Notes: generated by a model from the sequence alone, not told the origin. 64,000 bases of DNA from Polaromonas sp. (GCF_030689685.1 NZ_JAUYEY010000010.1:1-64000); one strand, 5' to 3'; positions 16,166 to 25,275 are shown, counted from the stretch's first letter. Made by a program: numbers and translations.

Positions 16166-16732
16166 ATGGCGATTTCGCGCTTCTTATTGCCCAAACCTCA
16201 TGGTCTAAAGGCACGGACTTCGTCGATCACAAATGCATTCATCAACGGTGTATTGCCTGTGGAAGTCCCCACAGACGACGAAATAAATGAAGCTCTCAGT
16301 TTTTTTAATCAGCAGCATGGAAGTCCACTAACCTGCGTCTATTGCGGCAATCCGGCTAGCGAGTGGGACCATTTGCGCCCGCTTATCAAGGACAAGCGGC
16401 CTACCGGCGAATATACGCACATCAGAAATTTGGTGCCCGCGTGCGGCAAATGCAACCAATCCAAAGGCAACAACGATTGGAAGCGTTGGATGCTCAGTCG
16501 CGCGCCGCTTAGTCCGACGACTCGCTGTGTAGTTGATGTGATTGAACGAATTGCTCGGCTCGAGCAGTTCGAGGAGTGGGGGACATCCCGAGTGGCGACC
16601 CATCTGGAGTTGCAGGTTGGAACTGAACTCTGGCAGGAATACGAGGAAGCTCTAGCGCAGGTCTACTTGGCAATTAACAGGGCCGAAATTGTGGCGTTAA
16701 AACTAAAAATTATTACTCGAAAAAAAGCATGA
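16166..16732 (+). CDS. HNH-type nuclease-like protein
   Basis: 188 residues with two CxxC knuckles: CVYCG at about 57-61 followed by EWDHLRP (the DH of an HNH active site) and CGKCNQSKGNNDW near 92-104, the N of HNH. The rest is helical and unrecognised. Base composition is clearly lower in GC than its neighbours and codon use is different, which suggests recent acquisition. It is wedged tightly between mmsA and the GMC oxidoreductase, so it is co-transcribed with metabolic genes. The role (restriction-like defence, homing remnant or repair) cannot be decided. Confidence 0.75.
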   Translation: MAISRFLLPKPHGLKARTSSITNAFINGVLPVEVPTDDEINEALSFFNQQHGSPLTCVYCGNPASEWDHLRPLIKDKRPTGEYTHIRNLVPACGKCNQSKGNNDWKRWMLSRAPLSPTTRCVVDVIERIARLEQFEEWGTSRVATHLELQVGTELWQEYEEALAQVYLAINRAEIVALKLKIITRKKA

Positions 16733-16742
16733 GACAACACCC

Positions 16743-18482
16743 ATGAACGAAAACACTTTTGACTACATCATTGTCGGAGGGGGAACCGCCGGCTGCCTGC
16801 TGGCCAACCGCCTGAGCGCCGATGCGTCGAAACGCGTGCTCCTGATCGAGGCCGGCCGCAAGGACGACTACCACTGGATTCACATCCCTGTCGGCTACCT
16901 GCACTGCATTGGCAACCCGCGCACCGACTGGCTCTACAGCACCGAGCCGGAGGCCGGCCTGAACGGCCGCAGCCTGCGTTACCCGCGCGGCAAGACGCTG
17001 GGCGGCTGCTCCAGCATCAACGGCATGATTTACATGCGGGGTCAGGCGCGCGACTACGACCAGTGGGCACAACTGACCGGCGACGATGCCTGGCGCTGGG
17101 ACAACGCCCTGCCCCACTTCATGCTGCATGAAGACCACTACAAAGGCGCCAACGCCATGCACGGTGCGCGCGGCACGGCGCCGACACTGATGCAGGATCA
17201 GGGCGCTCCCTATCAACAAACGCTGCGACACCGCAACTCGGGCGGGGAATGGCGTGTCGACAAGCAGCGGCTTCGCTGGGACATCCTCGACGCCTTTGCC
17301 GAAGCTGCGCAGCAAGCGGGCATTCCTGCGACCGATGACTTCAACCGCGGCGACAACGAAGGTGTGGGTTACTTTGAAGTCAACCAGAAAAACGGCTGGC
17401 GCTGGAACACCGCCAAGGCTTTTCTGCGCCCCGCCTGCTTTGGTCGCCCCAATTTTGAAATGTGGACCAGTGCGCAAGTCAGCAAACTCGTGATTGAGCG
17501 GCAGGACGACGGCAGCCAGCGCTGCACTGGCGTCGAGGTCTGGACGGGCCAGGAAAGTGTCCCGGCTTTTGCCACGCGCGACTCCGGCAAGGCACAAGGT
17601 AAATTGGGCGAAGTCATTCTGAGCGCGGGCAGCATAGGCTCGCCGCAAATTCTGCAGCTCTCGGGCATAGGGCCGGCGGCGCTGCTGCAAAAACACGGCA
17701 TACCCGTTGTGGTGGACCTGCCCGGGGTGGGCGCCAACTTGCAGGACCACCTGCAAATCCGTTCGGTGTACAAGGTCAAAAGCGCCGCCGCCAAACACTT
17801 CACGCTCAACACGCTGGGTACATCGCTGTGGGGCAAGGCAAAGATCGGCCTCGAATATGCGTTGAAGCAAACCGGCCCGATGAGCATGGCGCCCTCGCAG
17901 CTCGGCGCTTTCACCCGCAGCTCCCCCGACCAGCCTTACCCCAATATCGAGTACCACGTGCAACCACTGTCGCTGGACGCTTTTGGCGAGCCCCTGCACA
18001 CCTTCAACGCGTTCACCGCCAGTGTCTGCAACCTGAACCCGACCAGCCGGGGCTCGGTGCAGATCAAAAGTGGCCGTTTTGAGGACGCCCCGGCGATTGC
18101 GCCCAACTACCTGAGCACCGCCGAAGACCGCCAGGTGGCGGCCGATTCGCTGCGCATCACGCGCCGCATTGTGGGCCAGAGCGCCCTGGCGGCTTATCAG
18201 CCGGAAGAGTTCCGCCCAGGTGTGCAGTTCCAAAGCGATGAAGACCTGGCCCGGCTGGCCGGCGACATTGCCACGACCATCTTCCACCCGGTGGGCACCA
18301 CCAAAATGGGCAGGGCCGATGACCCGCTGGCGGTGGTGGACGCGCACTTGCGGGTGCGCGGAATCACGGGCTTGCGTGTGGTCGATGCCGGCGTGATGCC
18401 ACTCATCACCAGCGGTAACACCAACTCACCCACACTGATGATTGCCGAGAAGGCTGCCCAATGGATTCAGGACGGGGTATAG
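16743..18482 (+). CDS. GMC-family FAD oxidoreductase (choline/alcohol dehydrogenase-like)
   Basis: 579 residues. The N-terminal dinucleotide-binding motif is YIIVGGGTAGCLLANRLS. GMC signature 1 is in PRGKTLGGCSSINGMIYMRGQ and signature 2 in GSIGSPQILQLSGIG. The catalytic His lies in FHPVGTTKMG and the Asn/His region in SGNTNSPTLMIAEKAA. The family oxidises alcohols such as choline, polyethylene glycol or long-chain alcohols. The mmsA neighbour suggests an alcohol whose aldehyde is then processed, but the substrate is unknown. It starts 10 bases after the HNH gene. Confidence 0.88.
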   Translation: MNENTFDYIIVGGGTAGCLLANRLSADASKRVLLIEAGRKDDYHWIHIPVGYLHCIGNPRTDWLYSTEPEAGLNGRSLRYPRGKTLGGCSSINGMIYMRGQARDYDQWAQLTGDDAWRWDNALPHFMLHEDHYKGANAMHGARGTAPTLMQDQGAPYQQTLRHRNSGGEWRVDKQRLRWDILDAFAEAAQQAGIPATDDFNRGDNEGVGYFEVNQKNGWRWNTAKAFLRPACFGRPNFEMWTSAQVSKLVIERQDDGSQRCTGVEVWTGQESVPAFATRDSGKAQGKLGEVILSAGSIGSPQILQLSGIGPAALLQKHGIPVVVDLPGVGANLQDHLQIRSVYKVKSAAAKHFTLNTLGTSLWGKAKIGLEYALKQTGPMSMAPSQLGAFTRSSPDQPYPNIEYHVQPLSLDAFGEPLHTFNAFTASVCNLNPTSRGSVQIKSGRFEDAPAIAPNYLSTAEDRQVAADSLRITRRIVGQSALAAYQPEEFRPGVQFQSDEDLARLAGDIATTIFHPVGTTKMGRADDPLAVVDAHLRVRGITGLRVVDAGVMPLITSGNTNSPTLMIAEKAAQWIQDGV

Positions 18483-18620
18483 CCCCGACCTTCGTTCAAT
18501 CCGTTTGAACTCTGCACCTTGCGGGCTGACGCAGGCCAGAGGCTCGCTTCTGATGCCTGACCTGAACCTTCCGTTCTTCCTGAGCAGGCTAACGCGGCGA
18601 AGAAGGGGTAGGCACTGACC

Positions 18621-19409
18621 TCAGTTGGCGTCTGAATCGTCGAGCAGGGCCGCGATGGTCAGAACGTCCGCCTTCTGATTGCGGGCCCTGAGCTCGTCGG
18701 CGCACCCCATCCAGCGCTTGATCTGCGCGCCCCAGCCTTTTGCCTCTTCCTCGGTCATGGGGGTTTTGTCCTTGACAGCGGCCGCATAGGGTTCTGGCCC
18801 GCAATGCATCTGGGCCGCGTCCATGAACCCCATGCGGTAAGACAGTGCGACCAGCAGTTGCTGATCGGCCAGCCAGCGCTGGTTGATCACAAACATATTG
18901 GCCGAAGCGGTGGCGTTCATCTTGTCCAGAATAGTACGCGGTGTGCCAAGCGCGGCCATGTAATTTTCGACGATGCGGGCGATGCTGGCAAAGCGTTCAG
19001 ACGCCGGGTCCATGGGTTGACCATTCACTTTCACATTGATCCGGTGCACCCCCAGGCTTGCACTGCTGGGGACATGACGACTGACGCCGCTCATCCACAA
19101 AATAAAACAGGCGCTGTAACAACGGGCACCAGGAACCACATGGGTTGCTGCGTGACTTTTCTCAAGCAGCCGGGCAATCTTGACGGTCTCATCGAAATCC
19201 CCGCCAGGAGAGTCCAGAAAAACAGATCGCGCAAAACGCTCGTAGTTGTCGGCGTGCCGGACAAACTGGATGATTTTGGCGTAATCGCCTTTCTGGATCG
19301 GCCCCTTGATCAGCACGCCCTGCTGGTGGGCGGAGATATCGGCGGCCAGGGCAGGAGCAAGCCCATTGAAAAATAGCCACGCAAAAAGAACAAAAGCGGC
19401 TCGTGACAT
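18621..19409 (-). CDS. Periplasmic ClpP-like serine protease/peptidase family protein
   Basis: 262 residues with a signal peptide (AAFVLFAWLFFNGLAPALAAD). The core resembles the ClpP/crotonase fold: FLDSPGGDFDETVKIARLL matches the LNSPGG oxyanion strand, GARCYSACFILWMSG holds the predicted nucleophile Ser, and ASLGVHR the His. ATG 19409 has AGGAG seven bases upstream and is preferred over the start eight codons earlier. The substrate is unknown. Known families of this kind are exported predicted proteases. Confidence 0.75.
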   Translation of the reverse strand: MSRAAFVLFAWLFFNGLAPALAADISAHQQGVLIKGPIQKGDYAKIIQFVRHADNYERFARSVFLDSPGGDFDETVKIARLLEKSHAATHVVPGARCYSACFILWMSGVSRHVPSSASLGVHRINVKVNGQPMDPASERFASIARIVENYMAALGTPRTILDKMNATASANMFVINQRWLADQQLLVALSYRMGFMDAAQMHCGPEPYAAAVKDKTPMTEEEAKGWGAQIKRWMGCADELRARNQKADVLTIAALLDDSDAN

Positions 19410-19564
19410 GGATGTACTCCTGCTTGCAGACAAAACCTGAATGTCAGCGAATGTTACGAGCCTTGGACGCGTTTGTCAGTCATGAATTACCGGGGCAGCT
19501 GTAACTTATTACCCTGTGGATGCCCGCCTGTCGTCCGTTGCGGCCATTTTTCCCTCACCTGAGA

Positions 19565-20083
19565 CTATTTGGGACGCAAAATCATGGTTTCTCCGGACAA
19601 AACCAGTTCAAATTTGGACAAAAAACTCTGCCCCAGCAAGGCCACGCCGGCGTCCGGGCCGACCAGCCCCACGCCGACCCGTGTGCCGGAAACACTGGCC
19701 GGCCCGACCGAGACGGTCAGGCCGGAAACAATCCGGCCCCGCAGCTCGCCATTGGCCGTCCGAAATGTCGTCGGCTCGCCAGCCGCCAGGCCGGCGTCAC
19801 GCGCAAATGCCTCGCTAACCACCACCAGCGAGGCGCCTGTGTCGACAAGAAAAGTCACCGGCTTGCCCTGAATATGCCCCTGCGCATAAAAATGGCCATC
19901 GCGTGCCCTGGGGATCAACAGCTCTCCCGTCGCTGAAACCACCAGAGGCGGCGGCTTCAGTACCTGCGTCATCAAGGCATACAACACCGCCATGACCACC
20001 AGCCAGAACAGCACGATGGCCAGCGGGCCCCAAGCCAGACCGGCGCCGACCCGACCCACTTCTTTCGCACTGTTGTTGCTCAT
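19565..20083 (-). CDS. Membrane-anchored retropepsin-like aspartic protease (clan AA)
   Basis: 172 residues: a cytoplasmic start, one membrane helix (GPLAIVLFWLVVMAVLYALM), then a retropepsin-like domain. The catalytic motif is FLVDTGASLVVVS, and a second hydrophobic-hydrophobic-Gly motif is VALLGQSFLSKFELVL. This is the layout of the bacterial TIGR02281-type clan AA proteases, which are active as dimers. ATG 20083 is chosen because the membrane helix follows closely. It lies downstream of, and divergent from, the hybrid kinase, and near the ClpP-like protease. Confidence 0.85.
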   Translation of the reverse strand: MSNNSAKEVGRVGAGLAWGPLAIVLFWLVVMAVLYALMTQVLKPPPLVVSATGELLIPRARDGHFYAQGHIQGKPVTFLVDTGASLVVVSEAFARDAGLAAGEPTTFRTANGELRGRIVSGLTVSVGPASVSGTRVGVGLVGPDAGVALLGQSFLSKFELVLSGETMILRPK

Positions 20084-20213
20084 GCCAATATCCAAGTGGG
20101 CATACACGCCGTTTCCGCTGCCGCGGGCCAGCAAACATGATACGGGCCCACGCCTGGCGAAATGACGGCGGGGTCTTCGGCGGGGCACATAATTGTTCAA
20201 GCCAAGGAATTCG

Positions 20214-22490
20214 ATGTCGCAAACCCGCCTCGCCCTCTTCATGCAAACGCAGCGCGAGCTTTATCTGGCAAGCCTACCGGCAAAGGTCGCCGAGGTGGGC
20301 ACAGCCTTGCAGCAATACCTGCATGCGGGCGATCACGCAGCAGGACTTTCAGCCCTGGCAGGAGCGCACAAGCTGGCGGGTTCGGGGGGCACCTTCGGGT
20401 TTCCGGCCATCAGTGAGGCGGCCACCAGCATCGAAACGCTTCTGTCTGCAGCCACGGCCTTGGGCCGGCCTGTGGGCGCGGCTGAACGCCGTTCGCTGCA
20501 GGTCAGCGAACAGGCCTTGTACGACGCCATGACACAGGTCAGCGGCACTTCTGCAGCTCTTTCTTTGTCAGTGCCTCGAGTTCGCAGCTGGGCGGCGCCA
20601 CAACTTCGCACACAGACCGGGGGCCTGATCTTTATTGTTGAAGCAGACGTGCAAGCGGCCAGCCGGCTGAGTGCCCAGCTCCAGCACGCCGGATACCCCA
20701 GCCGCATCGTTGACCAGCCGGATCAGCTCCCGGTGCAGACGCGGCCTGTTGCGATTTTGGCCAACGCGGTTTTTAACGCCGACCCCCAACTAAAGCAGTA
20801 CACCCAGACCGTCCCCGAAGGCGCCAACCCGGTCCCCCTGATTTTTATCACGGGCAGCAACGATTTCGAGGCCCGACTGGAAGCCGTGCGCGCCGACGCA
20901 GCCGGTTATTTTGCGCACCCGCTCGATGTGCCCGCACTGCTTGGCCTGCTGGACCAGGTCACGTCCGGGGAACCCGTCCGACCCTACCGTGTGCTGATCG
21001 TGGACGACGACGATCTACTGGCCGCCTTTTATGCCGGCGTGCTTGAAGCGTCCGGCATGGAAACCTGCATCGTCACCGACCCCAGCCAGGTGATGGCGCC
21101 CTTGATCGACTTCCAGCCCGACCTGATCACTTGCGACATCCACATGCCGCAATGCAGCGGGATTGAGCTGGCCGCGCTTATTCGCCAGCAGCAGGCCTTT
21201 GTGCGCATCCCGATTGTTTTCCTGTCGGCTGAAACCAGCCTGGACAAACAGGCGCAAGCGCTCCGGCAAGGCGGAGATGACTTCATCGTCAAGCCGGTGG
21301 AGCCGGCCGCGCTGGTCTCGGCGGCGCAAAGCCGCGCGCGCCGCTACCGCAGTTTGCTGGCGGCGGAAGACACCTTGCGCATCAGCGAAGAGCGTTTTCG
21401 CCTGGTGTTCGAGACCAGCCTCGACGGATTCATCCAGGCTCTGGCAGACGGCACGGTGATTGCTGCCAACCCGTCCGCTTGCGCCATGTTCGGGATGGAT
21501 GACACCCGGATCAAGGCCACCGGCCTCACCGGTCTTATGGATGCCGCTGATCCGCGTGTGGCGGCGATGCTCCAACAGAGAAGCCGTACCGGTGAGTTTC
21601 GCGGGGAGATCAATTGCGTGCGCGGCGACGGCGCACGTTTTCCGGTTGAGATCTCATCCTCACAACATGTCGGCAGCCATGGCGATGTCCAGGTCAGCGT
21701 GATCCTGCGCGACATCACCGAGCGCAAACTCGCCGAGCAACAAATCATGCAGCTCAACGCCGAGCTCGAAAGCCGGGTGGAGCAGCGCACCATCGAGCTC
21801 ACTGCGGCCAACCAGGAGTTGCAGGCCTTCTCGCAGTCGCTCGCGCACGACTTGCGTCAGCCCTACATCGCTGTGAACGGACTGGCCGGCCTGCTCGAAA
21901 GAGAGATGGGCGCCGGTGCCAGCGAGCGCGGCAAGCACTACCTTCAGCGCATCCGCGCCGGTGTCAACCAGATGAATGAGCGAACCGACAGTCTGCTGGC
22001 GTTGGCGCAACTGTCTCGCACCGATATCCGGCGCGGACCCCTGGACCTGGCCGCCATGGCAGAAAAGGAGATTGAAACGCTGCGGCAACAGGCGCCTGAC
22101 CGCCAGGTCCACACGCATGTGCATGCGCCCTTGCCCGCGTCTGCCGACGCCGCACTGGTGCGCCACCTCCTGAAGATTTTGCTGGGCAACGCCTGGAAAT
22201 TCACCTCGCGGCAGGCCCATGCCGACATCTCGGTAGGCGCTGAAACCAGCTCGGACGGCGACACGGTTTTTTTTATCAAGGACAACGGCGCAGGCTTTGA
22301 CATGGCCTATGCGGACAAACTGTTTGGCGCCTTCCAGCGTCTGCACGCACCGGAAGATTTTCCAGGCGCCGGTATTGGCCTGGCGACGGCGCGCAGGATC
22401 GTGTCGCGCCACGGCGGGAAAATCTGGGCAAAATCTGCGCCGCAAGAAGGTGCCTGTTTTTTCTTCACCCTTGGCAAGCCAGCCCGATAA
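20214..22490 (+). CDS. Hybrid sensor kinase: HPt - receiver - receiver - PAS - histidine kinase
   Basis: 758 residues, no membrane segment. In order: an N-terminal HPt domain (AHKLAGSGG, His52), a degenerate receiver-like region (about 135-250), a full receiver (RVLIVDDDD, acceptor Asp in DLITCDIHMPQCSG, Lys in VKPVEPAAL, about 258-380), a PAS domain (about 395-510), a coiled-coil linker, a DHp domain with His in SLAHDLRQPY and an HATPase domain (NAWKF, DNGAGFDM, GAGIGLATA). Having the HPt at the N-terminus before the receivers is uncommon. ATG 20214 has AAGGA seven bases upstream. There is no output domain, so it presumably signals to a partner. Confidence 0.85.
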   Translation: MSQTRLALFMQTQRELYLASLPAKVAEVGTALQQYLHAGDHAAGLSALAGAHKLAGSGGTFGFPAISEAATSIETLLSAATALGRPVGAAERRSLQVSEQALYDAMTQVSGTSAALSLSVPRVRSWAAPQLRTQTGGLIFIVEADVQAASRLSAQLQHAGYPSRIVDQPDQLPVQTRPVAILANAVFNADPQLKQYTQTVPEGANPVPLIFITGSNDFEARLEAVRADAAGYFAHPLDVPALLGLLDQVTSGEPVRPYRVLIVDDDDLLAAFYAGVLEASGMETCIVTDPSQVMAPLIDFQPDLITCDIHMPQCSGIELAALIRQQQAFVRIPIVFLSAETSLDKQAQALRQGGDDFIVKPVEPAALVSAAQSRARRYRSLLAAEDTLRISEERFRLVFETSLDGFIQALADGTVIAANPSACAMFGMDDTRIKATGLTGLMDAADPRVAAMLQQRSRTGEFRGEINCVRGDGARFPVEISSSQHVGSHGDVQVSVILRDITERKLAEQQIMQLNAELESRVEQRTIELTAANQELQAFSQSLAHDLRQPYIAVNGLAGLLEREMGAGASERGKHYLQRIRAGVNQMNERTDSLLALAQLSRTDIRRGPLDLAAMAEKEIETLRQQAPDRQVHTHVHAPLPASADAALVRHLLKILLGNAWKFTSRQAHADISVGAETSSDGDTVFFIKDNGAGFDMAYADKLFGAFQRLHAPEDFPGAGIGLATARRIVSRHGGKIWAKSAPQEGACFFFTLGKPAR

Positions 22491-22846
22491 CCAGCCGGCG
22501 AAAAATCAGCCCAACCCTTTGACATAACGCGGCGCGTGAACGTCTCGGCGCTCACGCTGGCGATGGGTCTCACTGTCGCCGAAGATGGCGCCTGCGGTCC
22601 ATAGTGATTCCCGTTTTTGTGCGAATAAACCCAACGACAGGTGGCAAGAGGCATAAGTCATGCCAGCAAGCTGGAACCCTCGCATACGAGGAGTGCGCGC
22701 CCCAGGGGAGGGAAAATGCTGATGCACTAAGTGGGTGCGCGACCTACAGTTAATGACCTGCAGACGGGCCACGGTGCTCGCAGAGGGGCCGAGGAGACAA
22801 ACAGATTGACTAGAAAATATTGGCATCCTCTGGGATGTTTTTGACA
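22491..22846 (+). ncRNA. Non-coding region ending in a strong terminator; possible RNA gene
   Basis: About 355 bases after the hybrid kinase contain no convincing ORF but several short stem-loops (CCTCGCATACGAGG, GGCATAAGTCATGCC) before an intrinsic terminator. TTGACA at 22517-22522 could be a -35 box but no good -10 box follows. I compared it by eye with 6S, 4.5S, tmRNA and RNase P consensus features and saw no match. It may be an unknown small RNA or a long 3' leader. Confidence 0.3.
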
Positions 22847-22877
22847 AAAGCGTCGGGCTTTCCCGGCGCTTTTTTTT
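22847..22877 (+). terminator. Rho-independent terminator
   Basis: AAAGCGTCGGG and CCCGGCGCTTT pair around a short CTTT loop and are followed by a run of T. It ends the transcript that comes from the hybrid kinase or from the possible RNA upstream. Confidence 0.8.
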
Positions 22878-22957
22878 GCCTCCCGCGTACCGAATCAGTG
22901 GATGCTCCCCACCCGTCGGATCCGCAGGTCCCGCAGGCTCGATGAGACCATCCAGCC

Positions 22958-23113
22958 ATGGAGTTGCTGATCGTGACGATGGCCTCGCTGCCGGTGGGTT
23001 TTGTGGACGCCATCGTCGGCGGCGGCCTGATTCTGGTACCCGCATTGTTTGCTGTCTTTCCCACCACTCACCCGGCCACGCTGTTTGGTGTCAACAAGGG
23101 GACGTCGGTCTAG
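22958..23113 (+). pseudogene. TauE/SafE (TSUP) permease remnant, only the first helix left
   Basis: The ORF gives 51 residues starting MELLIVTMASLPVGFVDAIV with GGGLILVPAL, then FPTTHPATLFGVNKGTS. This is the typical start of a TSUP sulfite/organosulfonate exporter, which normally has 240-270 residues. The frame stops at a TAG that is the first base triplet of the CTAGGAGCCTGGGCGGCAG inverted-repeat element. The rest of the gene has therefore been lost at that element. Confidence 0.7.
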
Positions 23114-23203
23114 GAGCCTGGGCGGCAGAAGGTACGTCGGCTGCAAAGCGGCCGCGACGGGGCCACTTTTCGCTTCGACGCCTTCTGCCGCCCAGACTCC
23201 TAG
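23110..23203. repeat. 94-bp inverted-repeat element with CTAGGAG ends
   Basis: The ends CTAGGAGCCTGGGCGGCAG and CTGCCGCCCAGACTCCTAG are near-perfect inverted repeats, continuing inward (AAGG/CCTT) around a central hairpin-rich core. The left CTAG supplies the stop of the TSUP remnant and the right CTAG supplies the stop codon of mrdA. Related end sequences occur at 689-705 (after corA), 57020-57038 (end of the MFS remnant) and 63541-63556 (end of the last kinase gene). Confidence 0.75.
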
Positions 23204-25275
23204 TCTGCGTTGGCCTCGACGGCAGACGCGGTGGGGATCAGTTTGGCAACGGCTTCCGCAAGTGCCGCCGCCCTGGCCGCCCTGACCTGGGCCGCCGCCG
23301 CGCTCACTGGCCCGGCAGACGCGGCGCTGGTGGCCAGCAGCCCGGCCATCTCGGCGGCCGAGCGTGGCTTGCCGATGGGCGCAGCAGCCAGCCCCTTTTG
23401 TACGGCAAGCATGTCTTCCTCACTGGGGTACTGGCCCTGCAGCACATAGTCAAACACGCGCCGCGCAATCGGCGCCGCCACGCCAGCGCCCCAGCCGGCA
23501 TTTTCAACAATCACCGCCAGCGCAATTTTGGGCTGGTCGGCCGGTGCAAACGCCATGTAGACCGCGTGATCACGCTGATGCTCCTCCAGCTTGGCACTGT
23601 TGTACTTGTCTTTCTGCCCGACCGTTGAGGCCTGGGCAGTGCCTGTCTTTCCGCCGCTCAAGTAACCGGCGCCCGCAAACACCCGCGTTGAGGTGCCTTC
23701 CTGTGTCACCCCCACCAATGCCTTGCGAATCACGGCCAGGTTCTCGGGCTTGTAGCCGAGGTTTTCTGGCGCATCGGCCGCCACCGGGTGGGTGGCTCGC
23801 GTCATGGAGTCCTGGGTTGCAATCACCAGGCGTGGCTTGTGTTTGACGCCATCGTTGGCGAGGACCGCCGTTGCCTGGGCCAGTTGCAGCATGGTGAAGC
23901 TGTTGTAGCCCTGCCCGATCCCCAGCGAGATGGTTTCACCGGGGTACCATTTTTTAATCTGCTCGGTTTTTTTCTTGAAGTATTCGCGCTTCCAGGCCTG
24001 GCTGGGCAGCACGCCGCGCACCTCGCCCTGGATGTCGATGCCCGTCAACTGGCCGAAGCCCAGCGGCCTCATGAAATCATGCATGGCGTCCACGCCGAGG
24101 TCGTTGGCCAGCGAGTAGTAGTAGACATTGCTCGATTTGACAATGCTCTGGTACATGTCCACCGGCCCCATCGCTGAGCCGTGGCTGCGGAACTGGTGGC
24201 CGCCGAACATCCAGGAGCCGGTGTCGTTGGTGATGCTGCCGGGCTGGCGCTTGCCGGACTCGAGTGCCGCCATGGCCATGAAAGGCTTGTAGGTAGAACC
24301 CGGCGGGTAGGTGCCGCGCAAGGCCCGGTTCAGCAGCGGTTTTTCGATGGACTCGTTGAGGGCCTGCCAGCTTTCGCTGTCGATACCGTCAACAAACAGG
24401 TTGGGGTCGAAGGTCGGCTTGCTGACAAAGGCCAGCACCTCGCCGGTGCGCGGGTCCAGCGCCACCAGCGCACCGCGCCGCTCGCCGAACAGATCTTCCA
24501 CCAGTTTCTGCAGTTTGATGTCGATCGACAGCATGACCGTGTCGCCCGGCGTAGCTGGGCTGCTGGCCAGCTTGCGCACCGCCCGGCCACCGGCGGAGGT
24601 TTCCACTTGCTCGACGCCGGTGTTGCCATGCAGTTGCTGCTCAAAGCTCTGCTCGACACCGAGTTTTCCGATGTAGTCGGTGCCGCGGTAATTGCCTTCC
24701 TCGTCGTTTTCCTCGATGCGCTCTTTTTCCGCCTGGTTGATGCGGCCGATGTAGCCCACCACATGGCTGGCCAGCTCGCCGTAGGGGTAGCTGCGAAACA
24801 GCCGCGCTTTGATGTCCACGCCGGGAAACCGAAAACGCTGGGCCGCGAAACGCGCCACTTCCTCGTCGCTCAGTCGGGTGCGGATCGGCAAGGATTCGAA
24901 ATTTTTGGATTCATCACGCAGTTTTTTGAAGCGTCGCTTGTCGCGCGGTGTGATCTCCACCAGACGTCCCAGGGCCTCGATGGTGTCGTCGAGGTCGCCG
25001 ACTTTGGAGGGCGTGATCTCCAGCGTGTAGGCGGAATAATTGGTCGCCAGCACCACGCCGTTGCGGTCCAGAATCAGGCCACGGTTGGGCACGATGGGGA
25101 CCACGGCCGTGCGGTTGCTTTCGGCCTGCGCGTTGAGGTCGTCGTGCCGCACCACCTGCAAATAAACGAGGCGGGCGGCGACCAGCGAGAAGGCCAACAG
25201 GACGACCAGGCCCACCACCAGTACCCGCGCGCGAAAGCGGGACAGGTCGGCTTCAACATCCCGGAGTTCAGTCAT
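23200..25275 (-). CDS. mrdA: Peptidoglycan transpeptidase, penicillin-binding protein 2
   Basis: 691 residues. An N-terminal membrane anchor (VLVVGLVVLLAFSLVAARLVYLQVV) is followed by the PBP dimerisation domain with RGLILDRNGVVLATN and the transpeptidase domain: nucleophile in PPGSTYKPF, SSN motif in KSSNVYYYS, KTG in GGKTGTAQ. The Ala-rich C-terminal tail of about 60 residues is a low-complexity extension. PBP2 builds side-wall peptidoglycan with MreBCD. rodA, often next in the operon, is missing; the TSUP remnant and the CTAGGAG element lie there. Its stop codon overlaps that element. Confidence 0.95.
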   Translation of the reverse strand: MTELRDVEADLSRFRARVLVVGLVVLLAFSLVAARLVYLQVVRHDDLNAQAESNRTAVVPIVPNRGLILDRNGVVLATNYSAYTLEITPSKVGDLDDTIEALGRLVEITPRDKRRFKKLRDESKNFESLPIRTRLSDEEVARFAAQRFRFPGVDIKARLFRSYPYGELASHVVGYIGRINQAEKERIEENDEEGNYRGTDYIGKLGVEQSFEQQLHGNTGVEQVETSAGGRAVRKLASSPATPGDTVMLSIDIKLQKLVEDLFGERRGALVALDPRTGEVLAFVSKPTFDPNLFVDGIDSESWQALNESIEKPLLNRALRGTYPPGSTYKPFMAMAALESGKRQPGSITNDTGSWMFGGHQFRSHGSAMGPVDMYQSIVKSSNVYYYSLANDLGVDAMHDFMRPLGFGQLTGIDIQGEVRGVLPSQAWKREYFKKKTEQIKKWYPGETISLGIGQGYNSFTMLQLAQATAVLANDGVKHKPRLVIATQDSMTRATHPVAADAPENLGYKPENLAVIRKALVGVTQEGTSTRVFAGAGYLSGGKTGTAQASTVGQKDKYNSAKLEEHQRDHAVYMAFAPADQPKIALAVIVENAGWGAGVAAPIARRVFDYVLQGQYPSEEDMLAVQKGLAAAPIGKPRSAAEMAGLLATSAASAGPVSAAAAQVRAARAAALAEAVAKLIPTASAVEANAD

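Noticed and set aside
22650-22850. 6S RNA, SRP RNA or tmRNA in the gap after the hybrid kinase
   Set aside because: None of the conserved blocks of these RNAs could be recognised by eye; only a generic terminator is clear.
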